From Neisseria chenwenguii (GTDB lineage: Bacteria; Pseudomonadota; Gammaproteobacteria; Burkholderiales; Neisseriaceae), in assembly GCF_002216145.1 (NCBI RefSeq), contig NZ_CP022278.1, positions 2,356,001-2,420,000 on the forward strand: 64,000 nucleotides of DNA, in the 5' to 3' direction. Below are positions 55,893-64,000 of the stretch, piece after piece. The translations under genes were made by a program, and so were the position numbers. Under the pieces are notes generated by a model that was not told the DNA's origin, did not search any database, and saw only the letters and a program-made list of their open reading frames with translations. The first letter of the stretch is position 1. The number at the start of each line of letters is the position of its first letter.

Positions 55893-57065
55893 ATGGCTGC
55901 GGCGGCAGAGAAAAAACAATGGCTGAGCGTATTGGCGCTGGCGGTCGGGGCGTTTATTTTCAACACCACCGAGTTTATCCCGATTGCGTTGTTGAGCGAC
56001 ATCGGCGCGACATTTGCGATGCCGCCGACGCAGACGGGTATTATGATTACCGTGTATGCGTGGATTGTGGCGCTGCTGTCGCTGCCGCTGATGCTGCTGA
56101 CGTGCCATTTCGAGCGGCGCAAACTGCTTTTGCTGCTGTTTGCGCTGTTTACCGCAGGCCATGTTTTGTCGTTTATTGCGTGGAATTTCAATGTGTTGCT
56201 GGTCAGCCGCGTGGTGATTGCGCTGACGCACGCGGTGTTTTGGTCGATTACGGCATCGCTGGCGGTGCGCGTGGCGCCCAAAGGCAAGGGCAATCAGGCG
56301 CTGGGGTTGTTGAGTACGGGCACGGTGATGGCGATGGTGTTGGGCATTCCGCTCGGGCGCGTGATCGGGCAGCAGTTGGGCTGGCAGGTCAGCCTGCTGA
56401 TGATTGGCGTCTGTGCGGGCGGGGTGATGGCGGTGTTGGCGAAAACGCTGCCGCCGCTGCCCAGTGTCAATAGCGGTTCGCTTGCCAGCCTGCCGCTGTT
56501 GGTGAAACGCAAAAATCTGCTGTTGCTTTACGGGTTTACGGTGTTGATGATTACGGCGCACTTTACGGCATACAGCTACATTGAGCCGTTTGTCGTCAAA
56601 GCAGGCGGATTTGCGCCCGGGCAGGTAACGCTGGTTTTGGGACTGTACGGACTGGCGGGTTTTGCGGCTTCGTATATTTTCGGCAAATGGTTTGCGCGTT
56701 TTTCCAAACCGTTTTTCCTCGGCGCAGCGGGCACGATTGCGCTTTGCACGCTGTTGCTGCTGCCGTTTGCGGGTTCGGTCTATCTGATTTACCTGACCGC
56801 GTTTTGCTGGGGCGTGGCGATTGCGGTGATCAGCTTGGCAATGATTTCCAAAGTTTTGGCGTTTGCCTCGGACGCAACCGACGTCGCCAGCGCGATTTAT
56901 TCCGGGCTGTACAACGTCGGCATCGGCGGCGGCGCGCTGCTCGGGCATTATGTCACGCTGTGGTTCGGACTGGACAGGGTCGGCTTCGCGGGCGCGTTAT
57001 TGGCGGCAGGCGCGGTTGTGTTGGGTTGGGTTTTGGTCAAGCGCGCGGATTTTGCAGGTTCTTGA
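55893..57065 (+). CDS. sotB: Major-facilitator exporter, SotB type
   Basis: The 390-residue, 12-helix MFS protein aligns over its length with E. coli SotB (YdeA), a sugar/IPTG and arabinose efflux pump: AAFIFNTTEF-like start (VGAFIFNTTEFIPIALLSDI), FWSITASLAVRVAPKGK, MVLGIPLGRVIGQ, AHFTAYSYIEPFV and the SDATDVASAIYSGLYNVGIG segment. It exports small solutes by proton antiport; the natural substrate is unknown. The ATG at 55893 follows AAAGGGAACAAC; an in-frame start 27 codons upstream is not needed. It is divergent from copZ. Confidence 0.88.
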   Translation: MAAAAEKKQWLSVLALAVGAFIFNTTEFIPIALLSDIGATFAMPPTQTGIMITVYAWIVALLSLPLMLLTCHFERRKLLLLLFALFTAGHVLSFIAWNFNVLLVSRVVIALTHAVFWSITASLAVRVAPKGKGNQALGLLSTGTVMAMVLGIPLGRVIGQQLGWQVSLLMIGVCAGGVMAVLAKTLPPLPSVNSGSLASLPLLVKRKNLLLLYGFTVLMITAHFTAYSYIEPFVVKAGGFAPGQVTLVLGLYGLAGFAASYIFGKWFARFSKPFFLGAAGTIALCTLLLLPFAGSVYLIYLTAFCWGVAIAVISLAMISKVLAFASDATDVASAIYSGLYNVGIGGGALLGHYVTLWFGLDRVGFAGALLAAGAVVLGWVLVKRADFAGS

Positions 57066-57092
57066 AGCCGTACTGTTTGATTTGCAGAATGC

Positions 57093-57126
57093 AGCCGGAA
57101 ACCTCTTTGGTTTTCCGGCTGTTTTT
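57093..57126 (+). terminator. Rho-independent terminator after sotB
   Basis: CAGCCGGAAAAC-type stem: AGCCGGAAACCTC pairs with GGTTTTCCGGCT followed by GTTTTTTAAC. Confidence 0.75.
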
Positions 57127-57200
57127 TAACTTTGCACGCAGGAGGCTTGCACGGTATCAGTCATAAACATTGGGGATAGTTGCTTGTTTGACAAAATAGG

Positions 57201-57219
57201 AATAATTATAATTTGGTGC
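57201..57219. promoter_or_regulatory. Possible Fur box overlapping a -10 element
   Basis: AATAATTATAATTTGGTGC contains two adjacent GATAAT-like hexamers (AATAAT, TATAAT) and matches 11 of 19 positions of the Fur consensus. TATAAT at 57207 could be the -10 with TTGTTT at 57184 as -35. Plausible because the next genes import iron chelates. Confidence 0.35.
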
Positions 57220-57384
57220 CCTGCAAACGGAAAATGCCGTTTTGATTTTTTGTCTGCGGCATATGCCGTTCAAACCTTGATTTTCTCAACAAACTGTTTT
57301 GGCAATATTTTTCAGACAGCCCGATGTGCTGTTTGAACCATTTTTCATTCTTTTCACAAATCCCCGATAAAGGCCGTCTGAAAC

Positions 57385-58149
57385 GTGTTCCAACTTCAAA
57401 ACGCAGGCTATGCCGTGTCCGGTCGCGCGCTGCTTGGCGACATCAATCTTTCTTTCGAAACCAATAAAGTTTACGGATTAATCGGCCACAACGGCTCGGG
57501 CAAGTCCACGCTGCTCAAGATGCTGACCCGCCAGTATCCGCTGTCTTCGGGCAAAATCCTGCTCGACGGGCGCGACATTCATGATTTTTCCACGCGCGAA
57601 TATGCGAAGCAGACGGCCTATCTGCCGCAAAACCTGCCCGTGGCGACGGCGCTGACGGCGCGCGAACTGGTGGCGATGGGGCGTTATGCGTGGAGCGGGC
57701 TTTTGGGGCGCACGGATGATGCCGACCGTGCGGCGGCGGCCGAAGCGTTCCGGCTCACGCATACGGAACGCTTCGTCGACCAAGTGGTCGATACGCTTTC
57801 GGGCGGCGAGCGCTCGCGGGTGTGGCTGGCGATGTGTCTGGCGCAGCAGAGCCGTTTTCTGCTGTTGGACGAACCGCTTGCGCCGCTCGACATTGCCCAT
57901 CAGCTTGACGTGATGGGTCTGATTCAAAGCCTGTCGCACAATCTGGGTTTGGGCGTGATTATCGTGATTCACGATATTAACTTGGCGGCACAGTATTGCG
58001 ACGAACTGGTTGCGCTCAAACAGGGGCGGCTGCTGAAAACGGGCAGGCCGTCTGAAATCATGACGGCAGAGGTGTTGAAAGACATTTACAACGTCGAAAT
58101 GAACATTATTGCCCATCCCGGCAACGGCCGCCCCGTGGCGCTTCCTTGA
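57385..58149 (+). CDS. fhuC: Iron-chelate ABC transporter ATPase, FhuC-like
   Basis: The 254-residue ATPase belongs to the iron-siderophore/B12 import group. Walker A is GHNGSGKST, signature LSGGERSR, Walker B FLLLDEPLAPLDI, and H-loop VIHDINLAAQYCD. The start is a GTG only 3 bases after a DUS, with no good ribosome site; MFQLQNAGYAV matches the family start. It is first in a three-gene operon with a binding protein and a double-length permease, the fhuCDB arrangement. Confidence 0.85.
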   Translation: MFQLQNAGYAVSGRALLGDINLSFETNKVYGLIGHNGSGKSTLLKMLTRQYPLSSGKILLDGRDIHDFSTREYAKQTAYLPQNLPVATALTARELVAMGRYAWSGLLGRTDDADRAAAAEAFRLTHTERFVDQVVDTLSGGERSRVWLAMCLAQQSRFLLLDEPLAPLDIAHQLDVMGLIQSLSHNLGLGVIIVIHDINLAAQYCDELVALKQGRLLKTGRPSEIMTAEVLKDIYNVEMNIIAHPGNGRPVALP

Positions 58150-58159
58150 GGTTTTGACG

Positions 58160-59038
58160 ATGAACAAACGTTTTTCAGACGGCATCAAGCTGCTGCTTTT
58201 GAGCGCCTTAACCGCCGTTGCACAGGCCGCGCCGCGGGTGGCGACTTCGGATTGGACGATTGCGGAAACGCTGACGGCGATGGGGCATCCCCCCGTGAGT
58301 GTGGCCGACCGGCGCGTGTACGATGTTTGGGTCAACCACCCGCCGCTGCCGCAGTCGGTAAAAGAAGCGGGGTTGCGCTTCCAGCCGAATTTGGAGCGGC
58401 TGCATCAGATTAAGCCGGATTTTTTCGTGCAGTCGCCGTGGTTTGCCGCCGCCAAACCGCAGTTTGAAAAAATCGCGCCGGTGTACGAACTCGATTTTTC
58501 CACGCCGGCCGGCATCACCTACGCCCACACGCTGCAAACCACGCGCAAGCTGGGCAAGCTCGTCGGCGATGCGCCGGCTGCGGAAAAGCTGATCCGCGAC
58601 ACGGAAACGCTGTTTGCCCAAACCGCGCCCAAGCTCGCCAAATACCGCAAGCGCCCGCTGGCAGTGGTGCAGTTTTCAGACGGCCGTCATTTACGGATTT
58701 ACGGTAAAACGTCGGTGTTTCAAGTAGTTATGGACAAGCTCGGCCTGAAAAACGCCTGGACGGGCGCTTCAAACAACTGGGGTTTTGAAAACATCACGCT
58801 GGTTGATTTGGTCAAACTGCCGCCCGATACGCTGTTGGTTATTGTGAAACCGCATCCGCAAAATACCCGCAAAACGCTGGAAAACAGCGCACTCTGGCAG
58901 CGGCTGCCGTTTGTCCAACCCGCCAACCGCCGCGTGTTTGCGCCGACGTGGAGCCTCGGCGCGCTGCCGTCTATGCAGCTTTTTGCCAAACAGCTTGCCG
59001 CACAGATGCCGTCTGAAAACAAGGAGGGCGCATGGTAG
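58160..59038 (+). CDS. fhuD: Iron-chelate ABC transporter substrate-binding protein, FhuD-like
   Basis: The 292-residue periplasmic protein has a signal peptide (about residues 1-24, ending AQAA; interrupted by FSDG from a DUS) and a FecB/PeripBP-2 fold: VATSDWTIAETLTAMGHPPV, then LERLHQIKPDFFVQSPW, TLQTTRKLGKLVG and the C-terminal NRRVFAPTWSLGALPSMQLF. This matches FhuD, which binds hydroxamate siderophores. It starts 10 bases after fhuC and overlaps fhuB by 7 bases. The ligand cannot be told from sequence. Confidence 0.85.
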   Translation: MNKRFSDGIKLLLLSALTAVAQAAPRVATSDWTIAETLTAMGHPPVSVADRRVYDVWVNHPPLPQSVKEAGLRFQPNLERLHQIKPDFFVQSPWFAAAKPQFEKIAPVYELDFSTPAGITYAHTLQTTRKLGKLVGDAPAAEKLIRDTETLFAQTAPKLAKYRKRPLAVVQFSDGRHLRIYGKTSVFQVVMDKLGLKNAWTGASNNWGFENITLVDLVKLPPDTLLVIVKPHPQNTRKTLENSALWQRLPFVQPANRRVFAPTWSLGALPSMQLFAKQLAAQMPSENKEGAW

Positions 59039-60996
59039 ATTTTTTCAGACGGCCTGTTGCCCGGCTGACGGCGGCTTTGCTGCTGCTTTGCGGTCTGAGC
59101 GCGTTTTGGGTGTTGAAACTCGAATGGACGCTGCCTTTCACGCAGCTTTTCGCCGAACCCGACACGCTGCCGCTTGAGGCGCTGACGGTGCAGAACAACA
59201 CACTGCCGCGCATGGCGATGGCCTTGCTTGCGGGCGGCAGCACGGCGGCGGCGACCATGCTGATGCAGCAGATTATGCGCAATCCGCTGGCTTCCGACAG
59301 CACGCTCGCGGTCAGCGGCGGCGCGCAGACTGCGTTGGTTTTGGCGGCGGTATTCGCGCCCGCATGGCTGGATTTCGGCACGTCGGGCGTGGCGTTTGCC
59401 GGCGCGGCGGCGGCGCTGTGCGCGGTGTTTTGGCTGTCGGTGCGGCGCGAACTGCTGCCGCTGACCGTCATTCTCGCGGGTTTGGTGGTCAGTCTTTATC
59501 TCGGTTCGCTCACGGGCATTGTGATGCTGTTTTACAGCGAAGAAACCCGCGGCGTGATGCAGTGGAGCAGCGGTTCGCTGGTGCAGGACAGCTGGCACGA
59601 TACTTTGCAGATTTCGTGGCGGATTCTGGCGGCGGCGCTGCTGGTCGGCGTGTTGCTCAAACCGCTGGCGGTGATGGGTCTGGGCGATACGCAGGCCGAA
59701 TCGCTGGGGATTCCTGTGAAAAAAATCCGCCTGCTCGCGCTGGCGGCGGCGGCGTTTTTGAGCGCAAACGTGGTGGCGTTTGTCGGCATGATGGGTTTTG
59801 TCGGCCTTGCGGCGGCAACGGTGGTGCGCCAGACGGGCGTGCGCACGCTGCCGGCGCGGCTTGCGGCGTCGTTTGCGCTCGGCGGCCTGATGCTGATGCT
59901 GACCGACAACGGCCTGATGCTGTTGAAACACTACAGACAGATTGATCTGCCCGCCGGCGCCGTGGCCGCGCTGATCGGCGCACCGCTCTTGCTGTGGCTG
60001 ATGATGAAAGCGCCCGCGCAGCCGGTTTTTCAGACGGCCTCGGAGCGCGGCATGACCGTTTTGAAGGCTTCGCCGCTGTTGAAACGGTTGCCGCTTGTTG
60101 CATTGGCGGTGCTGCTGCTGGCGCTGTTTGTCGGGCGCAGCGACGGCGTTTTGCCGACTTTCGACACGGAATATTTCGCGTTCCGCTATCCGCGCGTTTT
60201 GCTGGCGGCGGCAACCGGCACGATGCTGGCGCTGGCCGGCGTAATGCTCCAGCGGCTGACGCAGAATCCGATGGCCAGCCCCGAGCTGCTCGGCATCAGC
60301 TCGGGCACGGCATTCGGTGCGATGGCGGCGGTTTTCCTGTTTGACCTGACTTCGGGCAGCGGCGCGTTTTGGCTGGCGGGAACCGTTTCCGCGCTGGTTT
60401 CGCTGGCGTTGTTCATGCTGTTCAACCGCAAAAACGGCCTAGCGCCGGAAAAAATCCTGCTGACCGGCATGGCGCTGGCGGCGTTGGCCGACGCGGCGAT
60501 ACGGGTGTGGACGGCCAGCGGCGATTTCCGCGTGCAGCAGCTTTTGCTGTGGATGAGCGGTTCGACCTATCAGGCCACACCCGAATCCGCACTGGTGGTT
60601 GCCGCGGCGGCGCTGGTGTTGTTCTGCGCCGTATTGCCACTGCAACGCTGGCTGGGGTTACTGGGCTTGGACGCCGTGGTCGCGCAGTCCGTCGGCGTTA
60701 ATGTGCCGTTTGCACGGCTGGTGTTGATTGTATTGAGCGCGGTTTTGACGGCTTTGTCCACGCTGCTGATCGGCCCCTTGAGCTTCGTCGGCCTGCTCGC
60801 GCCGCATCTGGCCTATATGCTCGGCGCGCGTCTGCCCAAACAGCAGCTTGCCGCCGCCGCGTTAACCGGCACGACCGTCATGACCGCCGCCGACTGGCTC
60901 GGAAGGCAAGTTCTGTTTCCTTATGAAGTGCCCGCGGGCTTGATGGCCACGCTGATCGGCGGCGCATATTTTATGCGGATGATGCGCAGGATGTAG
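59032..60996 (+). CDS. fhuB: Iron-chelate ABC transporter permease, double-length FhuB type
   Basis: The 654-residue protein is two FecCD-family permeases fused in one chain, as in FhuB (about 660 residues); most siderophore permeases are single-length pairs. Each half has about ten helices; repeated landmarks are MQQIMRNPLASDSTLAVSGG / LQRLTQNPMASPELLGISSG and GFVGLAAATVVR / SFVGLLAPHLAY. It forms the inner-membrane channel with FhuC and receives chelate from FhuD. The ATG overlaps the fhuD stop (ATGGTAG). The fusion is the strongest argument for naming the operon fhu. Confidence 0.9.
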   Translation: MVDFFRRPVARLTAALLLLCGLSAFWVLKLEWTLPFTQLFAEPDTLPLEALTVQNNTLPRMAMALLAGGSTAAATMLMQQIMRNPLASDSTLAVSGGAQTALVLAAVFAPAWLDFGTSGVAFAGAAAALCAVFWLSVRRELLPLTVILAGLVVSLYLGSLTGIVMLFYSEETRGVMQWSSGSLVQDSWHDTLQISWRILAAALLVGVLLKPLAVMGLGDTQAESLGIPVKKIRLLALAAAAFLSANVVAFVGMMGFVGLAAATVVRQTGVRTLPARLAASFALGGLMLMLTDNGLMLLKHYRQIDLPAGAVAALIGAPLLLWLMMKAPAQPVFQTASERGMTVLKASPLLKRLPLVALAVLLLALFVGRSDGVLPTFDTEYFAFRYPRVLLAAATGTMLALAGVMLQRLTQNPMASPELLGISSGTAFGAMAAVFLFDLTSGSGAFWLAGTVSALVSLALFMLFNRKNGLAPEKILLTGMALAALADAAIRVWTASGDFRVQQLLLWMSGSTYQATPESALVVAAAALVLFCAVLPLQRWLGLLGLDAVVAQSVGVNVPFARLVLIVLSAVLTALSTLLIGPLSFVGLLAPHLAYMLGARLPKQQLAAAALTGTTVMTAADWLGRQVLFPYEVPAGLMATLIGGAYFMRMMRRM

Positions 60997-61009
60997 TTGG
61001 TGGGAAAGT

Positions 61010-61048
61010 GAAAGGCCGTCTGACATAAGCAGTTTTCAGACGGCCTTT
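61010..61048. terminator. Bidirectional DUS-pair terminator after fhuB
   Basis: AAAGGCCGTCTGA and TTTTCAGACGGCCTTTGG flank about 12 bases between convergent fhuB and hslR. Degenerate and AT-type DUS copies follow at 61072-61083 and 61132-61144. Confidence 0.7.
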
Positions 61049-61145
61049 GGCTGTTTTTGAAACGGCAAAGTTTTTCGGACGGCCTGATTCCGTTGGTTTT
61101 CCAATCAGGCGTTCCTTTAAAAAACACCAAATGCCGTCTGAAAAC

Positions 61146-61547
61146 CTACCAGTCGCCGCGTTTGACGCGGTCGAGTTGGCGGCGGTTGCGTTTGGTCGGG
61201 CGGCCGTCGGGGTAGGCGGCGCTGATGCGGCCGGCTTGGTCGAGCAGCTTTTGCGCTTCGCGTTCGGCGGCGGTTTTCATGTCTTCTTCGTACAGCAGCC
61301 GCGCTTCCAGCGCGGGGCGGCGTTGGTGGTTGAGCGACAAAACTTTGAATTTGTAGGGCAGGGAATTGAGCGTCAAATCAACGACATCGCCCGCGCTGAT
61401 ATTTTTGCTGTTTTTGACCTTGCTGCCGTTGACCAAAACGCGCCCCAGCTCGATGTGCTTTTGCGCCAGCGCGCGGGTTTTGAAAAATCTGGCCGCCCAA
61501 AGCCATTTGTCGAGACGCATCGCGTTGTTTTCGATACTGTTTTTCAT
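61146..61547 (-). CDS. hslR: Ribosome-associated heat shock protein Hsp15
   Basis: The 133-residue S4-domain protein matches Hsp15, which binds free 50S subunits carrying stalled nascent chains. The S4 domain is at residues about 10-70 (MRLDKWLWAARFFKTRALAQ, GRVLVNGSKVKNSKNISAGD), followed by a basic C-terminal tail (DGRPTKRNRRQLDRVKRGDW). The start MKNSIENNAMRLDKW is used; the internal Met 10 is the alternative. It is convergent with fhuB and divergent from accA. Confidence 0.9.
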   Translation of the reverse strand: MKNSIENNAMRLDKWLWAARFFKTRALAQKHIELGRVLVNGSKVKNSKNISAGDVVDLTLNSLPYKFKVLSLNHQRRPALEARLLYEEDMKTAAEREAQKLLDQAGRISAAYPDGRPTKRNRRQLDRVKRGDW

Positions 61548-61762
61548 GACTCGGTTAAACTGATTGAACTGGCCGACAGTTTATCATAAGATACAGGGCT
61601 CCCCGTGGCTTAGTGTTCCGATACTAAATTTTACACAAGCATAAGTTTCTATTTTATTTGGACATTGTCCGGGTAAATTCCGCATAATTGTCTGCAAAAT
61701 GCTGCTAAATATGCTTAATTGGCGTATGATGGCGGCAGAATCTGAATAGAGAGCTTCAATTG

Positions 61763-62722
61763 ATGAAACCCGTTTTTTTGGACTTTGAACAACCCATCGC
61801 CGAATTGGGCGGTAAAATCGACGAATTGCGTTTCGTGCAGGGTGAATCCGCGGTGGACATTTCCGACGAAATTGCCCGCCTGCAAAAGAAAAGTAACGAT
61901 TTGACCAAATCGATTTTCAACAAACTGACACCTGCCCAAATTTCACAGGTTTCACGCCATCCGCAGCGCCCTTATACGCTCGACTATATCAACGCCATTT
62001 TTACCGATTTTGAAGAATTGCACGGTGACCGCCATTTTGCCGACGATCACGCCGTAGTCGGCGGTTTGGCGCGGTTCAACGGTCAGAGCGTAGTGGTAAT
62101 CGGCCATCAGAAAGGCCGCGATACCAAAGAAAAAATCCGCCGCAATTTCGGTATGCCGCGCCCCGAGGGCTACCGCAAAGCCCTGCGACTGATGCAGACG
62201 GCGGAAAAATTCAATCTGCCGGTAATGACGTTTATCGACACGCCGGGCGCGTATCCCGGTATCGGCGCGGAAGAGCGCGGCCAGTCGGAAGCCATCGGCA
62301 AAAACCTTTATGAAATGACGCGCTTGCGCATTCCCGTGATTTGCACCGTGATCGGCGAGGGCGGCTCAGGCGGCGCGCTGGCGATTGCCGTCGGCGATTA
62401 TGTGAACATGCTGCAATATTCGACTTACTCGGTGATTTCGCCTGAAGGTTGCGCCTCGATTTTGTGGAAAACTGCCGAAAAAGCCGCTGATGCAGCGATG
62501 GCGCTGGGCATTACCGCCAAGCGTTTGCAGGAATTGGATTTGATCGACCGCATCATCGACGAGCCGCTGGGCGGCGCGCACCGCGATATTGATGCTGTTA
62601 CGAAGAGCGTGAAAAAAGTGTTGGAAGAAGAGTTGCGCGAAGCACAGGCCACGCCGATGGCCGATTTGCTGGCACGCCGCTTCGACCGCATCATGGCCTA
62701 CGGTAAGTTTACCGATAAATAA
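61763..62722 (+). CDS. accA: Acetyl-CoA carboxylase carboxyltransferase subunit alpha
   Basis: AccA with AccD forms the carboxyltransferase that makes malonyl-CoA, the first step of fatty-acid synthesis. The 319-residue protein has [18 protein letters not shown] at the N-terminus, [18 protein letters not shown], the GYRKALRLM segment, [20 protein letters not shown] and the oxyanion region [14 protein letters not shown] 61763 is used; a TTG codon directly before it is not needed. The promoter in the 215-base leader is not certain (TATGAT at 61725 is a candidate -10). Confidence 0.97.
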   Translation: MKPVFLDFEQPIAELGGKIDELRFVQGESAVDISDEIARLQKKSNDLTKSIFNKLTPAQISQVSRHPQRPYTLDYINAIFTDFEELHGDRHFADDHAVVGGLARFNGQSVVVIGHQKGRDTKEKIRRNFGMPRPEGYRKALRLMQTAEKFNLPVMTFIDTPGAYPGIGAEERGQSEAIGKNLYEMTRLRIPVICTVIGEGGSGGALAIAVGDYVNMLQYSTYSVISPEGCASILWKTAEKAADAAMALGITAKRLQELDLIDRIIDEPLGGAHRDIDAVTKSVKKVLEEELREAQATPMADLLARRFDRIMAYGKFTDK

Positions 62723-62733
62723 GCAGTTGGCAG

Positions 62734-62771
62734 AAAAACAAGCAGGCAGTGCACGCCTGCTTGTTTTTGTT
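62734..62771 (+). terminator. Rho-independent terminator after accA
   Basis: AAAAACAAGCAGGC and GCCTGCTTGTTTTT are exact complements around a 7-base loop, starting 12 bases after the accA stop. Confidence 0.9.
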
Positions 62772-62883
62772 TAGTTGGGCCGTCTGAAAAAATGCAGGCG
62801 GTTTTCAGACGGTATCTGCTGTTGCGAAAGGCTGCTAAGTTGTTTCAAAGATCAACAAGGTCATCTGAAATTTTCAGAATATT

Positions 62884-62903
62884 ATTCCCGCGCAGGCAGA
62901 AAT
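62884..62903. repeat. dRS3-like repeat, degenerate
   Basis: ATTCCCGCGCAGGCAGAAAT matches the neisserial dRS3 pattern ATTCCC-N8-GGGAAT with two mismatches in the right half. Confidence 0.5.
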
Positions 62904-62964
62904 TTATGTTTGATTTTATAAAACCTATTTTTAAACAAGATATTGCCGTCATGTTTAACCGTGG

Positions 62965-62983
62965 ATTCCCGCTTGCGGGGAAT
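62965..62983. repeat. dRS3-like repeat, 19 bp
   Basis: ATTCCCGCTTGCGGGGAAT fits dRS3 with a 7- instead of 8-base centre. In meningococci dRS3 copies serve as insertion sites for filamentous phage and as recombination points. Confidence 0.55.
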
Positions 62984-63053
62984 GACGTCGGTTGGGGCAT
63001 TAACCTTTTCAGACGGCCTTTCCGCCTTTTACCGTAAAGGCCGTCTGAAAAAC

Positions 63054-64000
63054 ATGAAACAAAAAATGGACATCTTCCCGCAGTTCGCATCTGCATTCCC
63101 CGATTTTCCGGCCGGTATCCGCATCGAAGCCGCCCTGAGTGGCGGTTTGGATTCGGTCGTATTGCTGCATCTTTTGGCGCAGATGCGCACGCAGCGGGTA
63201 TTTGAACTGAGCGCAGTGCACGTTCACCACGGCTTGAGCACGAATGCGGACGAGTGGGCGGCGTTTTGCCAAAATTATTGCGGCCGCTTGGGCGTGCCGC
63301 TGCGGGTATGTCGCGTTCGGGTGGAAAAAAACGGTTTGGGGGTGGAAGCGGCGGCGCGTTCGGCGCGGTATAGCGTTTTTTCAGACGGCCTTTGCGATGT
63401 GGTTGCGCTGGCGCATCATCAAAACGACCAAACCGAAACCTTTATGCTCGCGGCGCTGCGCGGCGGCGGAATGCGGGCGCTGGCGGCGATGCCGGTTTGG
63501 CGCAGTTTGAACAGGCAGACAAAAATCTGGCGGCCGCTGCTGAGTTTTTCGCGCGAAGATTTGCAGCATTATGCGGCGGAACACGGCTTGGATTATGTCG
63601 ATGACGAGAGCAACGGCAATCCGGCATTTCTGCGCAACTGGCTGCGCAACGAGGCTTTGCCCGCATGGCGGCAGCGCATTCCCGAGTTGGACAAGCATAT
63701 TTTGGCCAACGTCCGCTCGCTGCAAGATGATTTGGCGCTGCTGGACGAAATTGCCGCCGAAGATTTTCAGGCCGTTTGTGCGGACGGTTTTTTTGCCGTC
63801 GATAAATGGCGGCGGTTCAGCCAAGCCCGCCGCTTACGCCTGCTTTGGAAGTTTGTCAAGCATCACAACGGTAAAATTCCGACGCATTCTGCCATCCGTA
63901 ATTTCGAACAGGTGTTACACGAAGCGGATTCCTGCGAATGGCAGCTCGATGGTGCAAGGATTTTTGCCTATCGAAACTGCCTGTATTGGTTTGATGAAGA
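63054..64000 (+). CDS. tilS: tRNA(Ile)-lysidine synthase, 5' part (runs off the window)
   Basis: TilS changes the wobble cytidine of the CAU-anticodon isoleucine tRNA to lysidine, an essential decoding step. The frame is open from 63054 to the window end (315 codons). The PP-loop ATPase signature SGGLDS is at residues 29-34 (AALSGGLDSVVLLHL), followed by VHVHHGLSTNADEW, ALAHHQNDQTETFML and GLDYVDDESNGNPAFLRNWLR, all TilS landmarks. A DUS ends 3 bases before the ATG and no clear ribosome site is seen; ATG 63066 is the alternative. A DUS is read in frame as FSDGL. Confidence 0.92.
   Translation, partial: MKQKMDIFPQFASAFPDFPAGIRIEAALSGGLDSVVLLHLLAQMRTQRVFELSAVHVHHGLSTNADEWAAFCQNYCGRLGVPLRVCRVRVEKNGLGVEAAARSARYSVFSDGLCDVVALAHHQNDQTETFMLAALRGGGMRALAAMPVWRSLNRQTKIWRPLLSFSREDLQHYAAEHGLDYVDDESNGNPAFLRNWLRNEALPAWRQRIPELDKHILANVRSLQDDLALLDEIAAEDFQAVCADGFFAVDKWRRFSQARRLRLLWKFVKHHNGKIPTHSAIRNFEQVLHEADSCEWQLDGARIFAYRNCLYWFDE

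Larger units (their letters stand above)
57066..57384. other. Spacer before the iron-uptake operon
   Basis: This 319-base AT-richer gap contains a small CCGGAAAC-CTCTTTG-GTTTTCCGG hairpin after sotB (57095-57118), the putative Fur/promoter region at 57184-57219, and a DUS (57371-57382) that touches the GTG start of the next gene. No further gene is apparent. Confidence 0.5.
62723..63053. other. Spacer between accA and tilS with degraded repeats
   Basis: The 331 bases hold the accA terminator, an imperfect DUS pair (62779-62814), a degenerate one near 62858-62876 (GGTCATCTGAA), two dRS3-like sequences, and an outward DUS pair (63008-63050) reaching the tilS start. No gene is apparent. Confidence 0.55.

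Overview
The window is a 64 kb chromosomal segment of a Neisseria or very close relative. The main evidence is the neisserial DNA uptake sequence GCCGTCTGAA, which occurs dozens of times singly and as inverted pairs that double as terminators. Most copies carry the AG prefix (AGGCCGTCTGAA), a minority the AT prefix, and one near 19243 reads AGGTCGTCTGAA. This mix points to a commensal Neisseria using the AG dialect rather than to the meningococcus/gonococcus group. Five Correia-type elements (CREE), dRS3-like repeats and closely neisserial gene products agree with this. Coding DNA is GC-rich. A few AT-rich patches (36.1-36.7 kb, 43.5-44.7 kb, 47.5-47.7 kb) stand out as likely acquired DNA. I cannot name the species. 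No rRNA, tRNA, CRISPR array, prophage or transposase gene was seen.

Layout. 0-9 kb: 3' end of an alcohol dehydrogenase, trpB, a cysteine hydrolase, lysC, mpl, nnrE, a 53-aa membrane peptide, gloB, an unknown 343-aa protein and a GNAT acetyltransferase. 9-23 kb: purL, the ABC-F proteins YheS and YbiT, three related small periplasmic proteins, dusC, a two-domain glycosyltransferase and an Smr protein. 23-29 kb: the anaerobic nrdG-nrdD operon, dsbD and glyA. 29-36 kb: two small proteins (one YdcH-like), recB, a Dyp-type peroxidase and a membrane-anchored metallophosphoesterase. 36.1-36.6 kb: an AT-rich cassette with a double-glycine-leader microcin-like peptide and a small membrane protein that may be its immunity partner. 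36.8-41 kb: beta-carbonic anhydrase, cardiolipin synthase, a GNAT protein and a cupin, with two CREEs. 41-47 kb: the aerobic nrdA / NERD gene / nrdB / ferredoxin cluster, then glnB. 47-48.5 kb: three small secreted proteins, one a ricin-fold lipoprotein. 48.7-53 kb: a duplicated lipoprotein-export module (lolC-lolD, CREE, lolE-like-lolD) whose two lolD copies are identical in DNA. 53-64 kb: copA, copZ, a SotB-type exporter, a FhuCDB-type iron uptake operon, hslR, accA and the 5' part of tilS.

How the genes fit together. Two ribonucleotide reductases (oxygen-dependent NrdAB with its YfaE-type ferredoxin, and anaerobic NrdDG) lie in the window. Both are preceded by paired NrdR-box-like 16-mers spaced exactly 32 bp start to start, implying one shared dNTP regulon. 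Copper handling (CopA, CopZ), iron-chelate import, haem peroxidase and DsbD fit an envelope exposed to metal and redox stress on a mucosal surface. The points most worth following are the microcin-like cassette, the lol duplication with its 766-bp identical block, the NERD gene lodged between nrdA and nrdB, two genes whose stop codon is supplied by the end of a CREE, and a 140-bp element with CREE-like ends but a different core.
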